A stretch of 64,000 nucleotides of DNA, from positions 310,001 through 374,000 of the forward strand of contig OZ220464.1 in NCBI GenBank assembly GCA_965115825.1. Reading direction: 5' to 3'. Source of the stretch: Bin87 sp965115825. GTDB lineage: Bacteria; Chloroflexota; Dehalococcoidia; Lucifugimonadales; UBA3495. Both the position numbers and the translations under genes were made by a program. The notes beneath the pieces are model-generated. The model made no database searches. It saw nothing but the letters and a program-made list of their open reading frames with translations, and had not been told where the DNA came from. Below are positions 24,779-34,365 of this stretch, one piece after another (the first letter of the stretch is position 1; each line of letters begins with the position of its first letter).

Positions 24779-26080
24779 TCACCGGCGAGGAGCGGTAAGC
24801 GAGCTGCGCCGTCTCCGACCGATAAAGTGCGCGCTCCACATGGCCCAAACCGACCCGAAGGTGAAGGCGGCGGAGAGAATGAAAGCCTGAATGTAGTCGC
24901 CCTGCCGGTCGAGCATTACGCCGCCGATGATGGGGCCGAGGAATATCGCGGCGCCGCGTCCCATCTCAACAAACCCCATCACGGTGCCGAGGGATTCAGA
25001 GGGAAAAAGGTCGGCGGCCTTTGCTCCCACAATAAGCCCGCTGATGCCGTCGGTTACGCCCGCAAACAGCACGTACACCGCCAGAGGCCAGAAACTGGCC
25101 CCGTCTCCGAAGTACAGGACGAAAAGAACCGCGCCGGCGGCCACGCTCATACCGACGGTGTACACCGATTCGCGTCCCCAACGGTCGGTGGCCAGCCCAA
25201 CCAGCGGGCGGGCGAAGAGGCTGACCAGACCGACGCCGCCCATGGTGTTGGCCGCCTGTTGCGCGCTGTAGCCGGCCAGCACGAAAAAAGTCACCAGGTG
25301 AACCCGTATCAGCTGCACGCCGATTGACCCGGTGATGCGGGTAAGCGTCAACAGCCACATGGCGGGATCCCGGACGACGTTGGACAGAGCGACGGGCTGC
25401 CGACGCCGGATGCTCTCGGACTGCGCCGCCGGGCTGGGCGCAGATTCCGGCGGACTGCCGCTTGCGCGGGGATGGCGCCTCAGCGGCTCGGGTTCGGGAG
25501 CGCGGCGTTGCAGCAGGCCGTTGGGCAAAGCAATCAGCACGGCGAAGATGAGGCCGAAGATGCGGTAAGCCCAACGCCAACCCAGCTCGGCGGCAAGATA
25601 GCCCGCCAGCGGGGCAAAGATGGCCTGCCCGATAGGGTTCCCGCTGTCGGCCAGGCCCAGCATCCGACCGCGGGTCTGAGGAAACCAGGGCGCAAGGGTG
25701 GCCGTCATCGAGAACGACGAGATGGCAGTATGGCCAATGCCGGCGAAAATCCCGTAGAAAATGAACATCTGCCACAAATCGGTGGCATAACTGGAGGCCC
25801 ACCAGGCAAACAGGATGACCAGGCCGGCCAGAGGAAACAATACCCGCCCGCCCCAGCGGTCAAGCAGCACGCCCAGCAGCGGAGCGGAAAGCGCGCCGAT
25901 GAGTCCGGCCGTTCCAAAAACGGCCGACGTGTAAGTTGCGCTGCGTCCGAAGGCATCCCTCAGGGCGTGAAAATAGACGGACTCGCTGCTCTTGGTGCCG
26001 CCTTCTACGGTCAGGTTCCCCAGCGACAGTACGAAGACGACCCAGCCGTAGTGCAGGCGGGCGCGGGCAGATGCAAGCAT
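24779..26080 (-). CDS. MFS transporter (oxalate/formate-monocarboxylate type)
   Basis: 433 aa with 12 predicted membrane helices and a central cytoplasmic loop rich in Arg/Pro (around residues 205-240). The opening HYGWVVFVLSLGNL and the DRWGGRVLFPLAGLV loop between helices 2 and 3 fit the monocarboxylate/oxalate-formate antiporter branch; the substrate cannot be read. I placed the start at ATG 26080 because TATAAT (minus strand, 26087-26092) sits inside the longer frame. Transcription would then begin at or next to the ATG, so this mRNA may be leaderless. Confidence 0.85.
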   Translation of the reverse strand: MLASARARLHYGWVVFVLSLGNLTVEGGTKSSESVYFHALRDAFGRSATYTSAVFGTAGLIGALSAPLLGVLLDRWGGRVLFPLAGLVILFAWWASSYATDLWQMFIFYGIFAGIGHTAISSFSMTATLAPWFPQTRGRMLGLADSGNPIGQAIFAPLAGYLAAELGWRWAYRIFGLIFAVLIALPNGLLQRRAPEPEPLRRHPRASGSPPESAPSPAAQSESIRRRQPVALSNVVRDPAMWLLTLTRITGSIGVQLIRVHLVTFFVLAGYSAQQAANTMGGVGLVSLFARPLVGLATDRWGRESVYTVGMSVAAGAVLFVLYFGDGASFWPLAVYVLFAGVTDGISGLIVGAKAADLFPSESLGTVMGFVEMGRGAAIFLGPIIGGVMLDRQGDYIQAFILSAAFTFGSVWAMWSAHFIGRRRRSSLTAPRR

Positions 26081-26086
26081 CCGCCG

Positions 26087-26092
26087 ATTATA
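26087..26092 (-). promoter_or_regulatory. -10 box just upstream of the MFS start
   Basis: Consensus TATAAT on the minus strand, 7 bp from the ATG at 26080. No good -35 is seen. It rules against the longer open frame starting at 26113. Confidence 0.5.
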
Positions 26093-26195
26093 CACGCCGG
26101 AGCCCGTCCGCATACCCGGCGTCCACCCCTGTCAAGCCGCCACCCGCAGCAGAGCCTACTCCTGACCAACCAGCCTAGCCCGCCCCAGCCCCCAA

Positions 26196-26627
26196 TCAAA
26201 CATCCGGCTCGGCCCCCGCGCTTCCCTGCCCCTCGCTCGGCTTCCCCCCTATACGCCGGAACAACCAGATAAAGCCGCCTACGGCCACAACCGGCATGAC
26301 CAAAAAGCCAAACCATAGTAAATTGCCCCATTGTACCCATCGTGATTGGAACGGAACGAGAGGGACGATCAAATCAAACATCACAAAATACCACCCCACA
26401 CCCGACGAGATAGCAACGACAGGCGCCAGAAACAACGCCGCGACCACGCGCTCCGCCGAAGCGCCTCCCATCCAGATCCTAACAACTGCCCAGACGGTGA
26501 CAGCCACCAGCCCTATGACTAGCACGCTAGCCACAAGTATTACCCCGTCCCAGTCCCAGTCTGTATCTATCTGGAATTGCAGGTTTGGTTCGGCAGCGAA
26601 CCACATAACAACCAGAGCCATCATCAT
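26196..26627 (-). CDS. Four-helix membrane protein
   Basis: 143 aa, unrecognised. Start chosen at the ATG of 26627 because GGAGGTGG lies 4-11 nt upstream; a TTG at 26645 is the alternative. Four hydrophobic helices (about 3-16, 30-53, 60-80, 105-125) end in a charged Gly/Glu-rich tail (GGKPSEGQGSAGAEPDV). Trp-rich loops (TDWDWDG; FQSRWVQWGN) sit between helices. It is placed downstream of the subtilisin-like gene; no function is suggested by the sequence. Confidence 0.6.
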   Translation of the reverse strand: MMMALVVMWFAAEPNLQFQIDTDWDWDGVILVASVLVIGLVAVTVWAVVRIWMGGASAERVVAALFLAPVVAISSGVGWYFVMFDLIVPLVPFQSRWVQWGNLLWFGFLVMPVVAVGGFIWLFRRIGGKPSEGQGSAGAEPDV

Positions 26628-26670
26628 AATCCACCTCCATGCCAAAACGAAGAGCGAGCATCAGTCACCA

Positions 26671-26702
26671 CGGCAGGCCCCGGTTCAATACGGGGCCTGC
26701 CG
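26671..26702 (-). terminator. 12-bp hairpin after the subtilisin-like gene
   Basis: Perfect arms CGGCAGGCCCCG and CGGGGCCTGCCG around an 8-nt loop, starting 12 nt after the stop of the 26714 gene. No T-run follows on the minus strand, so it is a terminator or 3'-end stabiliser candidate. Confidence 0.6.
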
Positions 26703-26713
26703 GCATTCATCGG

Positions 26714-29700
26714 CTATTGCGGCGGCAGAGACGGCGTTTTGTCAATATGCTGTGAGCCAGCCCCTCCATACCCGGGCGGAACCGGAGTCGGGTCAATCCC
26801 TCCCGCGCCGGAGACCCCGCCACCGCCGGAGGCCCCGCCACCGCCACTTCCCACAGGCCATGGCGAGACAAAGGCCCATGGCGTGGGTTCGCTGTAATCA
26901 GTGGCGCCACACTTGGTGTACATCCGATAGGCGTACCGGGAGCCGCCATCAAGCCCTATGTGGTAGGAAATCCTGGTGAATGGCGCTTCATAGATGTACC
27001 GTTCAAACGGCCACTTGTCGTTGACCAACTTTACGATTTCGCTCCGATACCCGATGGGCGTCCTGCTTTCCGTGCTGGGCGGCGCTCTCCACGTTAGTTT
27101 CACTAGGCCAGCCAACTCTCGCGTTGCGCTGAAGTACAGCGGGGTCTGACACATCAGCTCGGAATCTAACACCGGAGCCGGATCGGTGCTAAACTCGACC
27201 GAAAGCGTGTAATCACCCTTCTGTTTCCGCAAGTAGGTGGTGGCCTCAATCGTGTATGAACCGGGATTCAGCGTCCCCTCAATCCGCGCATAGAAGTCGT
27301 CCGTGCCGGTGGAGGAACTGACGTCGCCTCCATCGTCGTTCTGTGCCAGCATGGCGCCACGGAGATGCCGGCTCTTATACAGGTAGAGATACGTGTCGAA
27401 CACATCTGTGGACGTCAAGTCAATAGTAACCTTCGACGGCGCATTCAGCGTGAACGTGTAGTAGTCGCTGTATCTCCCCGATCGTCGCTCCGATTGACAA
27501 TCATCCTTCGACCACTCAGCGCCGCTACTGCGGTAAGATGCCGACAACCCTATGTCCGTGGACGGACACGGCAACTTCAGGAACCCCTTCCCCCAGACGT
27601 TGTCATTGCCGGCTGTGCCCTGGTCAATCGCAACGCCACGCATATAGTCCGCAATCGTGGCCGGCGTCGCGGCCACCCCCCAACGGTCATGCAGCTGCGT
27701 AACCAGCGCGGCCATACCACCGGTGTGTGCGGTCGCGGCGCTCGTGCCCCCAAAATAGAACCCGTCCAAGTCATGCCCATCAAGACACCATTGGGAGTAG
27801 GTCTTACTAGCGCACGTCGAAAACCATTTGCGGTAAGTAACCGCACCACTGCCCGCTACAACGTCCGGCTTAAGGCGCCCCGGGTCGTCGTTCCGCTTAT
27901 CATCTGTGCTGTCAAAGACAAACCCCTGACTGCTGTACGGCATTATCTGGAAACCGCTCTCACGGAGGTTCTCCGCCCCAATCGTCAAAAGGCCGGTGTT
28001 GGCGCTCTCAGCCGGGTTCACGATGCTCCGCCCGCTGTCCGTCTCCAATTGCCATGCAGGACCATTGCCATGCAGGTTGTTAGTCAGGTTCTGGAACTGT
28101 ACCCACTCCGGCCCTACCGGTGGACGCTCCCCGATGTTTGCAATCCTGATCCTAAAACAGGCGTGGAATCCGCGCAGCGTAAATTTGCTCGTCCTACGGA
28201 AAGGGTAGGCCGAACCGAGTTGATCGTGAGACGTTGATTTGTCGTACGCAGGAAAAACTGCTCTGAGCCGGCCCTTGCGCGTTATCTCGTACTCCCGCCG
28301 ATGAGCGCCGCTGTTCCAGGTGTCGGCCCACCTCATGCTTTGATAATTCACAGTCCTTGCATAGACGGGATAATCCAGGCAAGTCTGATCCTTTTCATCC
28401 GACTTCGACGGATGGAATTTCAAATACCCATGCCATTTGCTCTTGTTGTTATTCACCCAATCCGAGCTTTCAAGGTCAGCCCAAAACGTCCACCGCTCAG
28501 CGTTGCCGGCCGCATTGATCCAGATAGGAGCGCTTGCCGCGGAAGTTACCACGCTGTCAACCGTATTGAGCGGCGACGGGTAATACCGGTACGGTGAATG
28601 CGCATCTACAATATCCCCGGAAGGGCGGTTTATCACGCCTTTAATCGGAGATGTACCGTCGCCGGGGCCATCGTAGTGCCACCCGTTCGCCGCTACAATC
28701 ACATCCACCCCTTTGCGTACCAGCCAATCGGCGGCATCCTTCAATTGTTTCGGGCTGTTGGCCTGCGCCACGTAAATCTCGGCCTTGGGCGCCATATCGC
28801 GCACCAGCTCCGCTATGTTCGTGCCGTGGTCTATACTTGTCACCAACCCCCACAATATTCTGGGTTGGCAATCTGGGCTCCCCTTAAACAAAACCGTATT
28901 AGGAACGATGCCATCTTCAACGGGCTGGCAGAACGCATTCGGGTTCACGACCCCCGACTTTCCCTCAATCCGCAGATCATCAAGGTTCCACACTTCGTCG
29001 TACCCGGCGAACCCCCAGTCAATTATCCCAACTTTCACATTGTCGCCTTTCAGACCGCGAGCATGCCACTTGTCCACACCGTGAAACTCCAACTTGGCCG
29101 AAAGGTTGCGCACCTTCCACCATGGCGGCGTCGGTCCCGGCGTCGCTGCCGCCTGCCCTTGGCCGCCGGAACCGACACCCCCACCTCCTCCCGATGCGCC
29201 CCCGCTATCCGAACCATCCTCCTCATCCGGCGAGTAAGCCGCCACAACTGCCGCCTCAAGTTCCACCGCATGTGAGGGCCAACCCCTCCGGTTCATGGAC
29301 GCACCCTCAGCCAAATGGTATGCCTCTACCGATAAATACGTGGTCGGGAACGCCTCCGTCAACGCCTCGAACCTCGATACCGGAACCATCGCGTACCGAG
29401 TATAGACCGAGTACGCCTCGAACTCACTCTCCGGCGGCATATACAGGCTTTGGCTCGTGAACCACCTCCTGATCCTGCTCATGGTTGCGGTATCCGGAGC
29501 CATGATCTTGACCAGAACCTTCCCGTTGTCAGCGCCAAATGCGTACTGGGCGACTGAGGTCTCCGTCGCCCCGTTGGCGTAGGCCTCCAGCATCGTGTTC
29601 GTCGTACTGTCCATGCGTTCGTACGTAGTCGTTGCCTGGCCCGTCACCCCCGGCGGGAATATCGCTCTTCCCACGTCCGACCTCTGAATCACTGACAGCG

Positions 29701-30067
29701 CCTTGGCCGTCGGAATCCGCCACCTACGTTCCCCAACGCTCTGGCCGCCCACTGACTTGATGTAGTCCGACAACGCCGGCTGCACGTTCAGATCCGGCCG
29801 GTGCGCGATGCGAATCTCCACGCTCGTCGGCGTTTGGGCGCCGTCCGCATACCGCTGCAACAGCCCCAACAGCCGCGGCCCCACGTACATCGTGTTCTCG
29901 CCCAGATCCACCGGCGTCGCGCCGCCGCTCTGGCCGCCGCCATCCTGCCCCCGGGCAAACGGCGCGTTCACCGTCAGGTAAGCCACCCCAGCTACGGCAA
30001 CGATTGCCGCGGCAAGGATGCCCAGCTTGAGCATCAGCTTGTTCCCCATCATCATCATCAAATCCAT
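26714..30067 (-). CDS. Subtilisin-like secreted serine peptidase with PPC and FN3-like domains
   Basis: 1117 aa. An N-terminal helix (about 11-30) anchors or exports the protein. A region of about 300 residues precedes the peptidase S8 domain: Asp in VGIIDWGF (about residue 350), His in DHGTNIAEL (about 413), oxyanion Asn in WINAAGN (about 520) and Ser in GGTSAATAH (about 774). A PPC-type beta domain follows (about 860-965; YDTYLYLYK-like wording). A fibronectin-III-like domain comes next (about 975-1070), then a Gly/Ser/Pro-rich tail. The order Asp-His-Ser and the full triad suggest an active exoprotease. The tail ends in GGAGSQHIDKTPSLPPQ, with no cell-wall sorting motif. Confidence 0.92.
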   Translation of the reverse strand: MDLMMMMGNKLMLKLGILAAAIVAVAGVAYLTVNAPFARGQDGGGQSGGATPVDLGENTMYVGPRLLGLLQRYADGAQTPTSVEIRIAHRPDLNVQPALSDYIKSVGGQSVGERRWRIPTAKALSVIQRSDVGRAIFPPGVTGQATTTYERMDSTTNTMLEAYANGATETSVAQYAFGADNGKVLVKIMAPDTATMSRIRRWFTSQSLYMPPESEFEAYSVYTRYAMVPVSRFEALTEAFPTTYLSVEAYHLAEGASMNRRGWPSHAVELEAAVVAAYSPDEEDGSDSGGASGGGGGVGSGGQGQAAATPGPTPPWWKVRNLSAKLEFHGVDKWHARGLKGDNVKVGIIDWGFAGYDEVWNLDDLRIEGKSGVVNPNAFCQPVEDGIVPNTVLFKGSPDCQPRILWGLVTSIDHGTNIAELVRDMAPKAEIYVAQANSPKQLKDAADWLVRKGVDVIVAANGWHYDGPGDGTSPIKGVINRPSGDIVDAHSPYRYYPSPLNTVDSVVTSAASAPIWINAAGNAERWTFWADLESSDWVNNNKSKWHGYLKFHPSKSDEKDQTCLDYPVYARTVNYQSMRWADTWNSGAHRREYEITRKGRLRAVFPAYDKSTSHDQLGSAYPFRRTSKFTLRGFHACFRIRIANIGERPPVGPEWVQFQNLTNNLHGNGPAWQLETDSGRSIVNPAESANTGLLTIGAENLRESGFQIMPYSSQGFVFDSTDDKRNDDPGRLKPDVVAGSGAVTYRKWFSTCASKTYSQWCLDGHDLDGFYFGGTSAATAHTGGMAALVTQLHDRWGVAATPATIADYMRGVAIDQGTAGNDNVWGKGFLKLPCPSTDIGLSASYRSSGAEWSKDDCQSERRSGRYSDYYTFTLNAPSKVTIDLTSTDVFDTYLYLYKSRHLRGAMLAQNDDGGDVSSSTGTDDFYARIEGTLNPGSYTIEATTYLRKQKGDYTLSVEFSTDPAPVLDSELMCQTPLYFSATRELAGLVKLTWRAPPSTESRTPIGYRSEIVKLVNDKWPFERYIYEAPFTRISYHIGLDGGSRYAYRMYTKCGATDYSEPTPWAFVSPWPVGSGGGGASGGGGVSGAGGIDPTPVPPGYGGAGSQHIDKTPSLPPQ

Positions 30068-30345
30068 CCTTTACCCCAATACCCCAACAAGCGCCATCCC
30101 TGCCGTTTGCTCCACCAGGGCCCTTTCATCGACGCGCGCAGTATATGCGCCGCTCAACCTACCGTCAATCAAAACCCTTTCCCATCATCTCCAACCAATA
30201 AACTTATCTCCGACCGCAAAACTGCCAGCATAGATCCAGCCTGCCTCCAAACCACCGACGCCCGCCTACGCAATCCGTAGCGCCCCCTCCGCCCTTGCCA
30301 TCCTAGCCCCAACGTGGCAACCTTGTCGCCAGGTAATCCAATTCC

Positions 30346-30957
30346 ATGCTCCATCCTCAAACACCGCCCCCAACGCCCTCCCGCGCCCGCATCATCGTCG
30401 GCCTCGGCAACCCCGGCCCGCGCTACCGGCACACCCGCCACAACGTAGGCTTCGGCTGCGTCGACCTCCTCGCCCAGCGCTGGAACATCCCCGTCAACGA
30501 CCGCCGACGCACCACCGTCCTCGGCCAGGGCTACCGACGCGACCGGCCCGTAGTCCTCGCCAAGCCCCGCACCTTCATGAACCTCTCCGGCGAATCCATC
30601 GCCTACCTCCTCGCCAGATTCGGCGCGCGCCCCGCCGATTTGCTCATCGTGTACGACGAAATGGCCCTCCCCCTCGGACGCATCCGCCTGCGCCCCCGCG
30701 GCTCCGATGCCGGACACAACGGCGTCAAAGACATCATCCGCGCCCTCCGCACCACCGACTTCCCCCGACTCCGCATCGGCATCGGCCCCCCCCTCAACTC
30801 CGGCAGCGTCAGCCACGTCCTCGGCCTCTTCTCCGACGCCGAACAGCCCGCCGCCAACCACGCCGTCAGCCGCGCCGCCGATGCCGTAGAATGTCTCCTC
30901 GCCGATGGCATCAACGCCGCCATGAACCGCTACAACACCGACCCTCCAACAATCTGA
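30346..30957 (+). CDS. pth: Peptidyl-tRNA hydrolase
   Basis: 203 aa, the usual size. Releases tRNA from peptidyl-tRNA that has fallen off the ribosome. The family motifs are VGLGNPGPRY (Asn at about 21), RHNVGFGCVD (catalytic His), KPRTFMNLSGE, VYDEMALPLGRIRLRP (catalytic Asp) and SDAGHNGVKDI. The first codons are Pro-rich and not conserved, so an in-frame start closer to RARIIVG is possible. Codons are markedly C-ending, typical of the genes that follow. Confidence 0.95.
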   Translation: MLHPQTPPPTPSRARIIVGLGNPGPRYRHTRHNVGFGCVDLLAQRWNIPVNDRRRTTVLGQGYRRDRPVVLAKPRTFMNLSGESIAYLLARFGARPADLLIVYDEMALPLGRIRLRPRGSDAGHNGVKDIIRALRTTDFPRLRIGIGPPLNSGSVSHVLGLFSDAEQPAANHAVSRAADAVECLLADGINAAMNRYNTDPPTI

Positions 30958-31032
30958 ACCCGGCAGCGCAGCGTATCAAACACCGCCGCGCGCCGCCACA
31001 GCCCAACCCGCCAACCAACACCCCAAAACAGG

Positions 31033-33093
31033 ATGTCCCAATTGACGCTGCCCGCCAGAATCAAAACCCTCACCGCCGCCCTCACCGTCGCCGCCCTGCT
31101 GGCCTTCGCCCCGGCCTGCCAGCCCGACGCGACAGAATCCCCCGCTGCGCCGGCGTCAACCCCATCACCGGCCCCAACCTCGGCAGCCGCCCCAACCGCC
31201 GGCAGCCCCCCACCATCCCAGCCGACGCCAACCGTCCCGGCCACAGTTAACGCCACGCCCTCCCTGGCGATAACCCCGCAGCGTCCGCAAATCGCTAACC
31301 CGCCCATCCCGTCCTCCCCCATGACCGCCGCCGACTTCCCCGTCCCCCCGGATCGAGACCCCTTCCTCCTCGCCCGCCAGCTCCTCCATATCAACGCCGA
31401 CCCGCTCACAACTCCCCCTGACGACTGGCAGGTAGGCGACGCGCGCAGCTTCTGGAGCCTCAACTACCCCCGTATGCAAATGGAACGCAGCGATTTCAAC
31501 CTCGTCGCAATCTCCGACAGCGCCTACTGGTGGCTCCAGGACGGAACCCGCATCTCCGACGCCGACATCCAACGCACCGTGCAGGAAGCCGAAGCCCGCA
31601 TTTTCCCCCGACTCCGCGCCGTTTTCGCCCCCACGCCCAACCCTGACTCCCCTCCCCACCGCCGCCACATCGTCAACGGACTCATCCCCGGCATCGGCGG
31701 CTACGTATCCAGCGCCGACCGCTACCCAACCGCCATCAGCCCCTACAGCAACGAAGCAGATGTAATCTACATCAACTCCAATGCCGCCCACTATGGCGAA
31801 GAACATTTCCTCCATATCCTGACCCACGAATTCCACCACTCAATCCAATACCAGGCCGACAGCTCGGAAGCCTCCTGGCTCAATGAAGGACTCGCCGAGC
31901 TGTCCGTCCACGAAGCCGGCTACCCCACCGACAGCATCCTCTACTACCTGAGCAGCCCCAACATCTCCCTGATCCACTGGGAGTCCGGCTTCAGCGACAA
32001 CGCCGTCTATCACTACGGCGCCTCCGCCCTCTTCGCACTCTACCTCCGCGAGCATTACTCCCCCCATAACGGCTTGCAAGACCTCTTGGCCATCAACGCC
32101 GACGGCATCCCCGCCGTGGACGCCTTCCTCTCCGCCCGCAACGCCAAAACCACCCACGGAACCCCCGCCGACTTCCACTCCGTCTTTGCCGACTGGATGG
32201 CCGCCAACCTGCTCTACGCAGACCACGGCCCCTACAGCTACTCCACTCTCAACCGGACGGCCTTCATCACCCGCAGCCATACCGTCGGAGGCCCCCCCGC
32301 CACCGCCTCACTCCCCCAATACGCCATCGACTACGTGCAAATCTATAAGCACGAAGACGCCTCCACCATCCACTTCTCAGCCGACGCCGTCACCCCACTC
32401 ATCCCCGCCTCCGTACCCGAAACATGCTGGTGGAGCAACCGCGGCGACTCCATATCCTCAACCCTCACCCTCCAACTCACCATCCCCCACGCCGCACCCG
32501 ACGGTTCCGACCCCACCCTCACCTACCGCTACTGGCACGATATCGAAGAAAACTGGGATTACCTCTACCTCGCCACTTCAACCGACGGCGGCGCAACCTG
32601 GAACGTCCTGCCCGCCTCCGGAACCACCGACGCCAACCCCGTGGGCAACAGCTACGGCCTCGGCTACACCGGAAACTCCCGCGGCTGGCAGCAAGGCTCC
32701 GCCTCCCTCGCCGACTACGCCGGCCAGGACGCCCTCCTCCGATTCCACTACGTCACCGACGACGCCGTTCACACCTCCGGCTTCTGCGTCCAGGATATGC
32801 GCATATCCGGCGCCTCCGACGTCAACATGGCCGAATGGCAGCCCGACGGCTTCGTGCTGATCAATAACCTCGTCCGGCAGGACTGGATTGTCTGGGTGAT
32901 TGCCGACACTCCCTCCGGCCCCGTCGTCCCACCCCAGCGAATGCCCCTGCATTTAGACCCCGTATCAGGCCTCTACACCGGCTCGCTGCCCATCCCCAGC
33001 ATCTCCGAAGAAAGCCGACTCACGATAGCCATAGCCCCCACCGCGCCCGCAACCATGCAGCCGGCAGACTATCGCGTCTGGACCCAGCCATAA
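31033..33093 (+). CDS. Lipoprotein metallopeptidase, immune-inhibitor-A-like
   Basis: 686 aa. The signal ends in AFAPAC (lipobox-like), followed by a Pro/Thr/Ser linker of about 60 residues, so it is probably lipid-anchored outside the membrane. The metallopeptidase core is HILTHEFHHSIQYQA with the HExxH-type zinc site (HEFHH) and a downstream NEGLAELSVHEAGY giving a third Glu ligand. A C-terminal jelly-roll (about 490-600: LYLATSTDGGATWNVLP) resembles the domain after the peptidase in immune inhibitor A (M6). The last 20 codons (IAIAPTAPATMQPADYRVW) are the founder of a 59-bp repeat that continues beyond the stop. Confidence 0.8.
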   Translation: MSQLTLPARIKTLTAALTVAALLAFAPACQPDATESPAAPASTPSPAPTSAAAPTAGSPPPSQPTPTVPATVNATPSLAITPQRPQIANPPIPSSPMTAADFPVPPDRDPFLLARQLLHINADPLTTPPDDWQVGDARSFWSLNYPRMQMERSDFNLVAISDSAYWWLQDGTRISDADIQRTVQEAEARIFPRLRAVFAPTPNPDSPPHRRHIVNGLIPGIGGYVSSADRYPTAISPYSNEADVIYINSNAAHYGEEHFLHILTHEFHHSIQYQADSSEASWLNEGLAELSVHEAGYPTDSILYYLSSPNISLIHWESGFSDNAVYHYGASALFALYLREHYSPHNGLQDLLAINADGIPAVDAFLSARNAKTTHGTPADFHSVFADWMAANLLYADHGPYSYSTLNRTAFITRSHTVGGPPATASLPQYAIDYVQIYKHEDASTIHFSADAVTPLIPASVPETCWWSNRGDSISSTLTLQLTIPHAAPDGSDPTLTYRYWHDIEENWDYLYLATSTDGGATWNVLPASGTTDANPVGNSYGLGYTGNSRGWQQGSASLADYAGQDALLRFHYVTDDAVHTSGFCVQDMRISGASDVNMAEWQPDGFVLINNLVRQDWIVWVIADTPSGPVVPPQRMPLHLDPVSGLYTGSLPIPSISEESRLTIAIAPTAPATMQPADYRVWTQP

Positions 33094-33430
33094 CCCCCAC
33101 CGCGCCCGCAACCATGCAGCCGGCAGACTACCGCGCGCAGCCCCAGCCATAACCCCCACCGCGCCCGCAACCATCCGGCCGGCAGACTATCGCGCGTAGC
33201 CCCAGCCATAACCCCCACCGCGCCCGCAACCATCCGGCCGGCAGACTATCGCGCGTAGCCCCAGCCATAACCCCCACCGCGCCCGCAACCATCCGGCCGG
33301 CAGACTACCGCGCGCAGCCCCAGCCATAGCCTCCACCGCGCCCGCAACTATCCGGCCGGCAGACTATCGCGCGTGGCCCCAGCCATAACCCCACCGCGCC
33401 CGCAACTATCCAGCCGGCAGACTACCGCGC
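33036..33430 (+). repeat. 59-bp tandem repeat at and beyond a gene end
   Basis: Seven units of 59 bp (one of 58), marked by CCGGCAGACT at 33061, 33120, 33179, 33238, 33297, 33356 and 33414. The first unit codes for the end of the metallopeptidase-like lipoprotein (stop 33093); the rest are non-coding copies. Two more related units lie at about 33620-33735. Confidence 0.92.
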
Positions 33431-33906
33431 GCAGCCCCGGCAACCGCCCGCAGCAGCTCCTCCGCCAATTCCAACAGCCCGCCGCCGCGCTCACACCCAA
33501 AACACCGCCACCGCACCGACGGCAGATGTACCTGAAACCACGACCCCGCACAAAACGGACACCGCCCAGCCAGCTTCTGCCGTCGCAGCGACGACGCCCC
33601 AGCATCTCCAACGGCCGGCTGATAATAGCCATAGCCCCCACCGCGCCCGCAACTATGCGGCCGGCAGACTATCGCGCGCAGCCCCAGCCATAACCCCCAA
33701 CGCGCCTGCAACTATCCGGCCGGCAGACTATCGCGCGTAGCCCCGGCAACCGCCCGCAGCAGCTCCTCCGCCAATTCCAACAGCCCGCCGCCGCGCTCAC
33801 ACCCAAAACACCGCCACCGCACCGACGGCAGATGTACCTGAAACCACGACCCCGCACAAAACGGACACCGCCCAGCCAGCTTCTGCCGTCGCAGCGACGA
33901 CGCCCC
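33430..33906. repeat. 306-bp direct duplication carrying a zinc-finger gene end
   Basis: The stretch from about 33435 to 33600 repeats from about 33741 to 33906, an offset of 306 bp. Each copy carries the codons for the C-terminal CHC2-type zinc finger of the minus-strand gene at 33712-34365. The left copy is an orphan gene fragment (it can be read as a 101-aa minus frame, 33406-33711). Confidence 0.8.
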
Positions 33907-34365
33907 CAGCGGTTCCAACTCCGTAAAAGCCCCCGCCAGCTGCAACAGCCGTCCCCGACGCACCGCCCCGGACGGGTCTCTTCCCATCGCCCGACAATTG
34001 CGCCAGCGCAGCTCCACAATCAAAGCGCCGGCCAGCTCCTTCCCGGCCGCGCCCTGCCCAATCCCGCCGCCCTTCAACCTCCTCCTGTCCGCTGCGTCAA
34101 CGCCAATCCCACCGCCGCGCGCCAACGCCGTAGCCAGCGCGTACAGCGCCGGCTCCCTAAGCCCCGGCAGCGTCGTAACCACCTCCCCCTGCGCCGCCGC
34201 CAACAGCCGCTCCGTAAAGGCCCGCAGGTAACCGTCCGTATAAGGCGGATACTCCACCGCCGGCCATCCTGCCCCTCCCCCCGCAACTTCAAAACGATTA
34301 GCGCCGGCAACGGTTACGCCGGCGCTGTCGGTCACAACATCAGTGTCAAACGTAGTAATCCTCAA
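33712..34365 (-). CDS. CHC2 (DnaG-type) zinc-finger protein
   Basis: 217 aa, TTG start overlapping the TGA of the upstream frame (TTGA). The last 70 residues form a zinc ribbon like that of DnaG primases: KLAGRCPFCAGSWFQVHLP then RWRCFGCERGGGLLELAE, with ligands C-x2-C and C-x2-C. DnaG usually has Cys-His-Cys-Cys, and a His is available in QVH, so either type is possible. The N-terminal 140 residues have no catalytic TOPRIM domain, so this is not a complete primase. It could be an inactive or specialised replication or phage protein. The gene end lies inside a 306-bp duplication. Confidence 0.65.
   Translation of the reverse strand: MRITTFDTDVVTDSAGVTVAGANRFEVAGGGAGWPAVEYPPYTDGYLRAFTERLLAAAQGEVVTTLPGLREPALYALATALARGGGIGVDAADRRRLKGGGIGQGAAGKELAGALIVELRWRNCRAMGRDPSGAVRRGRLLQLAGAFTELEPLGASSLRRQKLAGRCPFCAGSWFQVHLPSVRWRCFGCERGGGLLELAEELLRAVAGATRDSLPAG

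Noticed and set aside
33036..33430. CRISPR array
   Set aside because: Units are directly adjacent with no spacers; the unit codes for a gene end.
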